Source: Pseudomonadota bacterium
GTDB taxonomy: Bacteria > Myxococcota > Myxococcia > Myxococcales > Anaeromyxobacteraceae
Direction of reading: 5' to 3'
DNA: 60,339 nt
NCBI GenBank assembly: GCA_023428085.1
Contig: JAEYZK010000120.1
Span: forward strand, 1-60,339
Positions within the stretch are counted from its first letter, which is position 1, and each line of letters opens with the position of its first letter. The translations under genes and the position numbers were made by a program. This document shows, piece by piece, positions 8,149 to 16,374 of this stretch. The notes under the pieces are model-generated. The model did no database searches and had not been told where the DNA came from. It saw only the letters and a list, made by a program, of their open reading frames with translations.

Positions 8149-8177
8149 TCTGTCGACCGTGAACCGTGAACCGATCC

Positions 8178-9419
8178 TCACACCCGCTTGAACACCAGCA
8201 CCGCGTTGGTCCCGCCGAACCCGAACGAGTTCGACATCGCCGCCTGCACCCGCACCTCGCGCGCCTGGTTCGGGATGACGTCCAGGGCGCACTCGGGATC
8301 CTGCTCCTCGACGTTGATCGTCGGGTGGAGGACGCCGCGCGCGATCGAGAGCACGGTGACGACGGCCTCCGCGCCGCCGGCCCCGCCGAGCAGGTGGCCG
8401 ATCATCGACTTCGTGGACGAGACCATGAGCCCGCCCTGCGCGTGCGCGCCGAAGACCCGGTTGATGGCCTGCGACTCGGCCACGTCGCCGGCGGGCGTCG
8501 AGGTGCCGTGGGCGTTGACGTACCCCACCGCCTCGGGCGCGAGGCCCGCGTCCCGGAGCGCCATCCGCATCGCCCGCTGCCCGCCCTCGCCCTCCGGCGC
8601 CGGAGAGGTGATGTGGTACGCGTCGCTCGACGCGCCGTAGCCGACGAGCTCCGCGTAGATCCGCGCGCCGCGGCGCCTGGCGTGCTCGTACTCCTCGAGC
8701 ACGAGGAGGCCTGCGCCCTCGCCCGGCACGAAGCCGTCGCGCCCCTTGTCGAACGGGCGGCTGGCCTTCGCGGGCGCGTCGTTCCGCTCGGAGAGCGCGC
8801 GGGCGGCGCAGAACCCGCCCGTGCCCAGCGGCGTGATGGTGGCCTCGGCGCCGCCGGCGATCATGACGTCGGCCGTGCCGCGCTCGATGTACAGCATCGC
8901 GTCGCCGATCGAGTGGTTGCCCGTGGCGCAGGCCGAGACGGTGGAGAAGCTCGGGCCCTTCATCCCGTAGCGGAGCGTGATCTGCCCGGGGGCCAGGTTG
9001 ATGATGAGGCTCGGGACGAAGAACGGGCTGATCCGCTTCACGCCCTTCTCGAGGTAGGTCTTGTGCGAGTCCTCGATCGTCGCGAGGCCGCCGAGGCCGG
9101 AGCCGATGATGGCGCCGGCGCGCTCCGGGTCCTCCTTCGACATGTCGAGGCCGGAGTCCTTCATCGCCATGTCCGCCGCGGCCATCGCGAAGTGGATGAA
9201 GCGATCGTTCCGGCGGGCCTCCTTCTTCTCCATCCACTTCTCGGGATCGAAGCCCTTCACCTCGCCCGCGATGCGGCTGGGGAAGGTGGAGGCGTCGAAC
9301 TGCGTGATCGGCCCGATCCCGCTCTGCCCCGAGACGAGGGAGCCCCAGGTCTCCTCGACCCCGATGCCCACGGGCGTGACCAGCCCCAGCCCCGTCACCA
9401 CCACGCGACGCCTGCTCAT
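8178..9419 (-). CDS. fabF: 3-oxoacyl-[acyl-carrier-protein] synthase II
   Basis: A 413-residue condensing enzyme. The thiolase-fold triad is visible: the nucleophile Cys in VSACATGNHSIG, His in NAHGTSTPAGD and His in KSMIGHLLGGAG. It elongates acyl-ACP with malonyl-ACP and controls the C16 to C18 step. The start is the ATG at 9419 (MSRRRVVVTGLG), the usual N-terminus. It follows acpP after 121 bases, as in many fab clusters. Confidence 0.97.
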   Translation of the reverse strand: MSRRRVVVTGLGLVTPVGIGVEETWGSLVSGQSGIGPITQFDASTFPSRIAGEVKGFDPEKWMEKKEARRNDRFIHFAMAAADMAMKDSGLDMSKEDPERAGAIIGSGLGGLATIEDSHKTYLEKGVKRISPFFVPSLIINLAPGQITLRYGMKGPSFSTVSACATGNHSIGDAMLYIERGTADVMIAGGAEATITPLGTGGFCAARALSERNDAPAKASRPFDKGRDGFVPGEGAGLLVLEEYEHARRRGARIYAELVGYGASSDAYHITSPAPEGEGGQRAMRMALRDAGLAPEAVGYVNAHGTSTPAGDVAESQAINRVFGAHAQGGLMVSSTKSMIGHLLGGAGGAEAVVTVLSIARGVLHPTINVEEQDPECALDVIPNQAREVRVQAAMSNSFGFGGTNAVLVFKRV

Positions 9420-9540
9420 CGCTTCACACCTCGTTCGAGAGAAAAGGACGACGACCGCTCGTGCTCCGACCGAGCGGGACGGCACGGCCGATCTCCCCTG
9501 GCGGCGAGGCGGGCCCCGCCTGCCCGGGGGGATCCGGCGG

Positions 9541-9780
9541 CTACTTCTTGTGGGTCGTGATGTAGTTCACCGCGTCCTGGACGGTCTTGATGTTCTCCGC
9601 CTCCTCGTCCGGGATCTCGACCTCGAACTCCTCCTCCATGGCCATGACGAGCTCGACGATGTCGAGCGAGTCGGCGCCGAGGTCCTCGATGAAGCTCGAG
9701 GTCGCCTTGATCTCCTCCTCGCCCACGCCCAGCTGATCCGCGATGATGTTCTTGACCTTCTGCTCGATGGTTGCCGACAT
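9541..9780 (-). CDS. acpP: Acyl carrier protein
   Basis: A 79-residue acidic four-helix protein. The phosphopantetheine site is Ser in LGADSLDIVELVM, and the flanking helices (IEQKVKNIIADQLG, MEEEFEVEIPDEEAE) are canonical. It carries all fatty-acid intermediates made by the surrounding Fab enzymes. It ends in THKK and has the normal length. It lies between fabG and fabF, the classical position. Confidence 0.98.
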   Translation of the reverse strand: MSATIEQKVKNIIADQLGVGEEEIKATSSFIEDLGADSLDIVELVMAMEEEFEVEIPDEEAENIKTVQDAVNYITTHKK

Positions 9781-9825
9781 GGCTGCGCTCCTCCGTTGTG
9801 GTTCCGGCCGCAGGGGATCCCGCGG

Positions 9826-10575
9826 CTACATGTACATCCCGCCGTTGACCCGCAGCACCTCGCCGGTCACGTACGACGCTCGATCGCTCGCGAGGAACGC
9901 CACCGCGTCGGCCATCTCCTGGGCCGACCCGATCCGCGCGAGCGGGATCAACTCCTGCAGCTTGGTCCGCGCCGCCTCGGGCAGCGCCTGGGTCATGTCC
10001 GTGTCCACGTAGCCCGGCGCGACCGCGTTCACGCGGACGCCGCGCGAGGCGAGCTCCCGGGCCACCGACTTGGTGAGGCCGATGAGGCCGGCCTTGGTGG
10101 CGGCGTACGCCGACTGGCCGGGGTTCCCCATCTCCGCGACGACCGAGGTGACGTTCACGATGGCGCCGCCCCGCTGCTTCATCATGGGCCGGGCCACCGC
10201 GCGGGTGAGGTTGAAGGCGCCGGTGAGGTTCACCTGGAGCTGGCGGCTCCAGTCCTCGTCCTTGATGCGCATGACGAGCTGGTCGAGCGCGATGCCGGCG
10301 TTGTTGACGAGCACGTGCAGCCCGCCCCACGCGCCGACGAGCTCCTCGACGGCCGCGTTGCACGCCGCCGGGTCGCCGACGTCGAACTTGAAGAGCTGCG
10401 CCCGGGGCGCGCCCGCCTCCTGGACGAGCTTCAGCGCCTCGGCGGCGGCCGCCTCGTTGCCCGCGTAGTTGAGGGCGACGCTCGCCCCGCCCTTCGCGAG
10501 CGTCACCGCCACCGCCCGGCCGATGCCCCGCGAGGCGCCGGTGACGAGGGCGACCTTTCCCTGGAAGTCGAACAC
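9826..10575 (-). CDS. fabG: 3-oxoacyl-[acyl-carrier-protein] reductase
   Basis: A 249-residue short-chain dehydrogenase. The NADPH motif TGASRGIGRA is near the N-terminus, NNAG follows, and the catalytic Ser-Tyr-Lys set lies in NVTSVV and SAYAATKAGLIG. The C-terminus ends in VNGGMYM, the FabG type. It reduces 3-oxoacyl-ACP in each elongation round. It follows fabD after 18 bases and precedes acpP. Confidence 0.97.
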   Translation of the reverse strand: MFDFQGKVALVTGASRGIGRAVAVTLAKGGASVALNYAGNEAAAAEALKLVQEAGAPRAQLFKFDVGDPAACNAAVEELVGAWGGLHVLVNNAGIALDQLVMRIKDEDWSRQLQVNLTGAFNLTRAVARPMMKQRGGAIVNVTSVVAEMGNPGQSAYAATKAGLIGLTKSVARELASRGVRVNAVAPGYVDTDMTQALPEAARTKLQELIPLARIGSAQEMADAVAFLASDRASYVTGEVLRVNGGMYM

Positions 10576-10593
10576 GTCGTCTCTCCTTCCGGC

Positions 10594-11535
10594 CTACGCC
10601 CGGAGCGCAGCGAGGGTCTTCTCCAGCGAGGCGCGGTCCTCCACGTTCCACACCTCGACGCTCTTGTCGATGCGGCGGACCATCCCGGAGAGGACCGTCC
10701 TGGGGCCGACCTCGACCATCCGCGTCACGCCCTCGCGGACGAGCCGCTCGACGCAGCCGATCCACCGCACCGGCGCGGTCACCTGCTCCACGAGGAGCGG
10801 GACGATGCGCGCCGCGTCGGCGTTGGGCGCCGCCTCGACGTTCGTGACGACCGGGCAGGCGGGCGCCTGCCAGGCGACGGCCCGGAGCACCGGCTCGAGC
10901 CGCGCCTTCACCGGCTCCATGAGCGCCGAGTGGAAGGGGGCGGACACCGGGAGCGGGAGGACGCGCTTCGCGCCCGCCTCCTTGAGCTTCGCGCCGGCCT
11001 TCTCGACCGCCCCCGCCGCGCCCGCGATCACGGTCTGCGACGGCTCGTTGAAGTTCGCGGGCGCGACCACCTGGCCCGTCTCGGCGGCGACCGCGGCGCA
11101 GATCTCCTGCACCTTCGCCGGATCGAGCCCGAGCACCGCGCTCATCGCGCCCTGCCCGGCCGGCACCGCCTCCTGCATGAAGGTCCCGCGGGCGCGGACC
11201 GCGCGCGCCGCCTCGGCGGCCGTGCAGGCCCCCGCGGCGACCAGCGCCGAGTACTCCCCCAGCGAGTGGCCGGCGACGAGGTCGGGCCGGACGCCCGCCT
11301 TCGCGAGCACCGCCGCGGCCGCGGCCGACACGGTGAGGATGCAGGGCTGCGTGTTGGCGGTGAGCTTCTGCCGGTCCTCGGGCCCCTCGAAGCAGAGCGT
11401 CGAGAGCTTCTCCCCGAGCGCCGCGTCCACGGCCTCGAAGACCGCGCGCGCCTCGGGGAACCCGTCGTGGAGGTCCTTGCCCATGCCCACGGCCTGCGAG
11501 CCCTGGCCGGGGAAGATGAATGCGAGCTTTCCCAT
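10594..11535 (-). CDS. fabD: Malonyl-CoA:ACP transacylase
   Basis: A 313-residue acyltransferase that loads malonate onto ACP. It shows the oxyanion Gln in FPGQGSQAVGMG, the nucleophile Ser in GHSLGEYSALVAAG, and the catalytic His in PVSAPFHSALMEP. Length fits the family. It lies between fabH and fabG with 18-base gaps on both sides, so it is part of one transcript. Confidence 0.97.
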   Translation of the reverse strand: MGKLAFIFPGQGSQAVGMGKDLHDGFPEARAVFEAVDAALGEKLSTLCFEGPEDRQKLTANTQPCILTVSAAAAAVLAKAGVRPDLVAGHSLGEYSALVAAGACTAAEAARAVRARGTFMQEAVPAGQGAMSAVLGLDPAKVQEICAAVAAETGQVVAPANFNEPSQTVIAGAAGAVEKAGAKLKEAGAKRVLPLPVSAPFHSALMEPVKARLEPVLRAVAWQAPACPVVTNVEAAPNADAARIVPLLVEQVTAPVRWIGCVERLVREGVTRMVEVGPRTVLSGMVRRIDKSVEVWNVEDRASLEKTLAALRA

Positions 11536-11553
11536 TGTCCCTGTCCCGTCTCC

Positions 11554-12534
<981 letters not shown>

Positions 12535-12551
12535 CTCTCTTGGTTCCTCTT

Positions 12552-13673
12552 TCAGGCGTCCGCCCGCGCCGGAGGGCGCGGAGCGGTCGGGTCCGTCGAA
12601 GACGGGCCCGTGGGTGACGCGGCAGGAGGCCGCCCGGCAGATGCCTCGGCCTCCGACTCCGCGAGGAGCGCCGCCGCGGGGGCGACCGCCGCCGCGATCT
12701 CGTCCGTGAAGTGGGTGCCCGCCGCGGCGTGCGCGCGACGGACGGCGTTCTCGATGGCGAGCGCGTCGGAGCGGCCGTGGCTGATGAAGCCGACTCCGGA
12801 CACGCCGACGAGCGGCGCGCCGCCCACCTCGCGCCAGTCGATCTCCCGCTTCATCCGCTGCAGCGCGCGGCCCGCGAGCAGCCCGCCGAGCTTCGCCGGG
12901 AGCGAGCTCGTGAGGGCGCGCCGCACGCCCTCGGCGACGACGCGGGCGGTGCCCTCCATCGTCTTCAGGGCGACGTTGCCGGTGAAGCCGTCCGTGGCGA
13001 TGACGTCGAACTCGCCGGTGAGGAGGTCGCGCCCCTCGGCGTAGCCGACGAAGTCGATGCGCGAGCGGCGCAGGGCCGCCGCGGCGAGCCGGGTGAGCTC
13101 GGTGCCCTTCGACTCCTCCTCGCCGTTCGCGAGGATCGCCACGCGCGGCCGGGCCTTCCCGAGCACGCGCCGGGCGTACACCTCGCCCATGAGCGCGAAC
13201 TGCACGAGGTGGATCGGCTTGCAGTCCACCACCGCGCCCATGTCGAGGAGGATGGGCGAGTTGGGCGCCGGGAGGGCGGAGATGATCGCCGGCCGCTCGA
13301 CGCCCTCGGGGCGGCCGAGCACGAAGATGGCGCCCGCCATCACCGCGCCCGAGTTGCCCGCCGACACCATCGCCGAGGCCCGGCCCGCCTTCACGAGCTC
13401 GAAGCAGAGGCGGATGGAGTTGTCCTTCTTGCGCCGCATCGCCTGCACCGGGTGGTCGTGCATCTCGACCGCCTCGGCCGCATGGTGAACCTCGAGCGGC
13501 AGCCCGGCGCCGACACGCAGGCGCGCGAGCTCCGCGCGCACCACGTCCTCGGCGCCGACGAGCAGCACCGGGGTTCCGTTGCGCGCTGCGTTAACTGCAC
13601 CCTGCACGATCGCGGCGGGGGCGTTGTCACCCCCCATGGCATCCACGGCCACCGGCGCGATCGTCTCGGGCAT
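12552..13673 (-). CDS. plsX: Phosphate acyltransferase PlsX
   Basis: A 373-residue enzyme that makes acyl-phosphate from acyl-ACP for phospholipid synthesis. Visible motifs are VAVDAMGGDNAPAAI, SAGNSGAVMAGAIFVLGR and the TDGFTGNVALKTMEG segment. The last about 35 residues are a Pro/Thr/Ser/Ala-rich tail beyond the conserved domain. It sits between rpmF and fabH, the standard rpmF-plsX-fab order. Confidence 0.97.
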   Translation of the reverse strand: MPETIAPVAVDAMGGDNAPAAIVQGAVNAARNGTPVLLVGAEDVVRAELARLRVGAGLPLEVHHAAEAVEMHDHPVQAMRRKKDNSIRLCFELVKAGRASAMVSAGNSGAVMAGAIFVLGRPEGVERPAIISALPAPNSPILLDMGAVVDCKPIHLVQFALMGEVYARRVLGKARPRVAILANGEEESKGTELTRLAAAALRRSRIDFVGYAEGRDLLTGEFDVIATDGFTGNVALKTMEGTARVVAEGVRRALTSSLPAKLGGLLAGRALQRMKREIDWREVGGAPLVGVSGVGFISHGRSDALAIENAVRRAHAAAGTHFTDEIAAAVAPAAALLAESEAEASAGRPPAASPTGPSSTDPTAPRPPARADA

Positions 13674-13694
13674 CAGGAGCGAACGGCCTTGTTG

Positions 13695-13877
13695 CTAGCT
13701 GCTGGCCTCGGTGACCTGCTCGCCCTTGTACGACCCGCAGGCGGGGCACGCGCGGTGCGGGAGCACGGGCTCCTTGCACTTCGGGCACTTCACCACGTTG
13801 ACCGGCTTCAGCTTGAAGTTGGCAGCGCGGCGCCGGTTCCGGCGCATGCTGCTCGTCCTCTTCTTCGGAAGACCCAC
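13695..13877 (-). CDS. rpmF: 50S ribosomal protein L32
   Basis: A 60-residue basic ribosomal protein. It starts MGLPKKRTSSMRRNRRRA and carries a C-terminal zinc ribbon with C31/C34 (CPKC) and C44/C47 (CPAC). All four cysteines are present, so it is the zinc-binding (C+) form. It lies 21 bases before plsX and 35 bases after the DUF177 gene, a conserved association. Confidence 0.97.
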   Translation of the reverse strand: MGLPKKRTSSMRRNRRRAANFKLKPVNVVKCPKCKEPVLPHRACPACGSYKGEQVTEASS

Positions 13878-13912
13878 GACCGACTCCTTGTCGAGCGGAA
13901 AGGCCGCTCACT

Positions 13913-14476
13913 CTACTGCAGCTTGAGGTTCTTCAGCCCCGCCCAGCGCGGGTCGGGGACGTGGCGGTCGCAGCCGCAGTCCCGCTCGTTGAGGTTCGTT
14001 CCACAGACGGTGCAGAGGCCCTTGCAGTCGTCGCGGCAGACCGGATACGCCGGCAGCGAGAGGACGAGCTGCTCGCGGACGAGGGGATCGAGGTCGATCA
14101 CCTTGCCCGTGTACACGTCCTCCTCCGCGGCCTCGGGATCGAACGTGCCGGCGACCGGGCCGGTGTTGTCGTCGCGGCCGGCGCGGCGCGCCTCCTCGTA
14201 CTCCTCGCGGGGCACGAGCGTCAGCTCGAAGTCGACCGGCAGGTCGATCGAGACGGGCCCGAGGCAGCGCCCGCAAGGCACCGTCAGCTCGGCCTTCCCG
14301 TGCGCATCGACCCGGACCCGCCGCTCGATCTTCTGGAGGTGGGCGTCGACGTGGAACGGGCCGCGAGCCCGGTATCCCGCCTGGTCGCCGGCGACCATCT
14401 CGTCCGTCGTCTCGCGGGTGAGATCCCACGAGCGCCGGAGGCCGGCTTCCTTGATTTCGTCAATATTGACGCGCAT
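13913..14476 (-). CDS. DUF177 (YceD-type) protein
   Basis: A 187-residue member of the DUF177/YceD family, which almost always precedes rpmF. In plants and bacteria the family has been linked to 23S rRNA accumulation; its biochemistry is not settled. The C-x2-C pair in TVPCGRCLGPV and the C-terminal Cys cluster (CRDDCKGLCTVCGTNLNERDCGC) suggest metal binding. It is the first gene of the rpmF-plsX-fab transcript, under a strong promoter at 14510-14537. Confidence 0.9.
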   Translation of the reverse strand: MRVNIDEIKEAGLRRSWDLTRETTDEMVAGDQAGYRARGPFHVDAHLQKIERRVRVDAHGKAELTVPCGRCLGPVSIDLPVDFELTLVPREEYEEARRAGRDDNTGPVAGTFDPEAAEEDVYTGKVIDLDPLVREQLVLSLPAYPVCRDDCKGLCTVCGTNLNERDCGCDRHVPDPRWAGLKNLKLQ

Positions 14477-14509
14477 TTGGACTACGTCTCGGCCCGAAAA
14501 AGGGGCCTC

Positions 14510-14537
14510 ATTATAGGGGTGGACCCCCCGAAGTCAA
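14510..14537 (-). promoter_or_regulatory. Sigma70-type promoter of the DUF177-rpmF-plsX-fab operon
   Basis: On the minus strand TTGACT (14537-14532) and TATAAT (14515-14510) are separated by 16 bases. Transcription would start near 14503, about 27 bases before the DUF177 ATG. This is the closest match to the sigma70 consensus I see in the left half. Confidence 0.8.
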
Positions 14538-14650
14538 GGAGCGCCGGGACTCGGATGTACCCGGGCGTGATGCCTCGCGCTCGAGGGCACACCACCCTTA
14601 GGGGCGGAGCGCCATGGATGCTCGCGAGATTGCTGTGTTGACGCGTTCGG

Positions 14651-15298
14651 CTACGGCTTCACGAGCCCGCGAGCGACCGCCAGGAGGGCCGCCTCGGCCT
14701 TGGTCGAGACGTCCATCTTCTCGTAGATGCGCTTCACGTAGGTCTGGACCGTGCCTTCGGCGATCCCGAGCGCCTGGGCGACGTCCGCGTACGTGTGGCC
14801 GTGGACGAGGAGCTGGAGCACCTCGAGCTCGCGCTTGGAGAGCGCCGGACCGTCCTTGGCCTTCTGATCCGGCGGATCGCCGCGCAGCTCGGCGAGCAGC
14901 ACCTTCGCCGCGCGCGGGCTGATCGGCGCGGCCTCGCCGGAGATCACGTCCTCGACCGCCTTGGTGAGATCGGCGGCGTGGAACGGCTTGAGGATGTAGC
15001 CGGAGGCACCCGCCCGCATCGCGGCGAGCACGCGCGCCGGGATGTCCACCGCGGTGAGCGCGATGCACGCGGTCTTGGGCAGCTCCTGGCGGATCGTGGC
15101 GATGACGTCCTCGCCGCTCATCTTGGGCAGGCCGAGATCGACGAGCGCGATGTCCGGCCGCTCGCGGCGGGCGAGCGCGACGCCGTCCTCGCCCGTGCCG
15201 GCCGTGCCGCAGACCTCCACGCCGTAGGACGTGAGGACCTGGGCGATGAGCTTGGCGACGGCCTCGTCGTCTTCGACAGCGATAGCCCGGATAGCCAT
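14651..15298 (-). CDS. NarL/FixJ-type response regulator
   Basis: A 215-residue response regulator. The receiver (about 1-125) has the acidic pair EDDE, the phosphoacceptor Asp in DIALVDLGLPKMSG, Thr in IALTAVD and Lys in YILKPFH. The C-terminal LuxR-type helix-turn-helix (about 150-215) has LSKRELEVLQLLVHG and AEGTVQTYVKRIYEKM. I chose the ATG at 15298, which has GAGGGAC just upstream, over an earlier ATG at 15346. No cognate kinase gene is adjacent, so the signal is unknown. The gene is monocistronic as far as can be seen. Confidence 0.92.
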   Translation of the reverse strand: MAIRAIAVEDDEAVAKLIAQVLTSYGVEVCGTAGTGEDGVALARRERPDIALVDLGLPKMSGEDVIATIRQELPKTACIALTAVDIPARVLAAMRAGASGYILKPFHAADLTKAVEDVISGEAAPISPRAAKVLLAELRGDPPDQKAKDGPALSKRELEVLQLLVHGHTYADVAQALGIAEGTVQTYVKRIYEKMDVSTKAEAALLAVARGLVKP

Positions 15299-15495
15299 TC
15301 GTCCCTCGGGTGGCAGGCAGAAAAGCGCGAAACTGCCCGGAACCACTTCATTCGTAGCAGCCTGCGCCGCCGGGGGTCAAGAATCGGGTCCCCCGGCGAG
15401 GTGACACTCGCCCTCGGCCGCCCGCCCCCTCGATTCTGCGCAGCGATCGCGGGTCGGGAACTGTGGGGCGCGGCGGCAGGGCCCGGGGAACCTCC

Positions 15496-15524
15496 TTGCG
15501 TTTCGGGGGGGTGTGAACTACATA
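15496..15524 (+). promoter_or_regulatory. Promoter of tRNA-Arg
   Basis: TTGCGT (15496-15501) and TACATA (15519-15524) are spaced by 17 bases and lie 12 bases before the mature 5' end of the tRNA. GC-rich flanks are typical of stable RNA promoters in such genomes. Confidence 0.6.
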
Positions 15525-15536
15525 CGGCCCCCGCGA

Positions 15537-15610
15537 GCGCGATTAGCTCAGCTGGATAGAGCGTCGGCCTCCGGAGCCGAAGGCCACAGGTTCGAATCCT
15601 GTATCGCGCG
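15537..15610 (+). tRNA. tRNA-Arg (anticodon CCG)
   Basis: A 74-base cloverleaf. The acceptor stem pairs GCGCGAT with ATCGCGC, followed by G as discriminator base. The D arm is GCTC...GAGC. The anticodon stem TCGGC/GCCGA encloses the loop CTCCGGA, giving anticodon CCG, which reads CGG. The T arm is ACAGG-TTCGAAT-CCTGT. CCA is not encoded. An accessory island follows immediately, which is a common fate of tRNA 3' flanks. Confidence 0.95.
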
Positions 15611-15617
15611 CTCCCGA

Positions 15618-15657
15618 AGCCCCGATCCTGGCTGCACTTCCAGGGTCGGGGCTTTTT
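15618..15657 (+). terminator. Rho-independent terminator after tRNA-Arg
   Basis: AGCCCCGA and CCTGG pair with CCAGG and TCGGGGCT around a short loop, followed by five T. It begins 8 bases after the tRNA 3' end. Confidence 0.85.
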
Positions 15658-15829
15658 CGTCTCCCGCCCCCACCCCGCGGGAGATGTCCACGGCCAGCTC
15701 GCGCCGAGTTCGCCTGGCATCGCTCGCGCCATCCCCGAAGAGCCAACACTGCAGTGTCCTCGGCGGTCGTGCGCCGCCAGTGAGGGCAGAAGTCGTGTTC
15801 ACGCTGGCAACTTGAATGGGCGCATATGG

Positions 15830-16311
15830 CTACGGCGTGAACCGGTCCACGGTCTCGGCGTGCTCGGCGCTCAGTTGGGCGAGCTCGACATCGAGAGCCT
15901 CCTCCCGCTCGCGCCACGCACAGCGATGATCTTCCGCCCTCACTGACGACGGCAGATCACGGTGAGATCGGCTTATCCATGGGGGGGACGGCCCGGAGGA
16001 TCCTTCTGGGATGGGGGCTTCCAGTGGTCGGGCGCCGGACACCGCCGAAGTCGGTCCCGTCGAGCAGCATCGCAAGCTGCGTGGCGTCGATCTCGACGGC
16101 CATCGTGGACGGGTCCATGTGCGGCCGCTTGAACTGGCCGCGCTCGAGCCGCCTGTAGGCTTCTCCCAGGCCAGGATCTTCGCCGGTCACACCGCCGCGA
16201 CACGAAGATGAGCAGGTGGCCCGAGTAGGCGTCGTCGATGGACTTCTGCATGTCGATGGGCGTCGTACCGATCAGGAGGCGGACCGCCTGCGGGAGACCG
16301 ATCGCGCCCAC
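15830..16311 (-). pseudogene. IS66-family relic: frameshifted tnpB and possible start of tnpC
   Basis: Reading from 16311, the start MGAIGLPQAVRLLIGTTPID-MQKS and YSGHLLIFVSRR match the N-terminus of the IS66 accessory protein TnpB. The frame is then lost, and the C-terminal half reappears in another frame (15957-16190) as YRRLERGQF, then VEIDATQLAMLLDGTDF. The segment is also internally shortened. Further down, CAWREREEALDVELAQLSAE at about 15830-15910 resembles the coiled-coil start of an IS66 TnpC transposase and then stops. No inverted terminal repeats were recognised. This is a decayed mobile element between the tRNA and the subtilisin operon. The tnpC part is the least certain. Confidence 0.65.
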
Positions 16312-16374
16312 GCGCCGCCGCCAGCGAGCGCTCGTACCGGTCTCGCTCTCGCTCCGCCACGCCCCGGACCCCGC

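Noticed and set aside
6199..8171. CRISPR array
   Set aside because: The repeat unit is 7 bases with no unique spacers and no cas genes nearby. These are simple tandem repeats.
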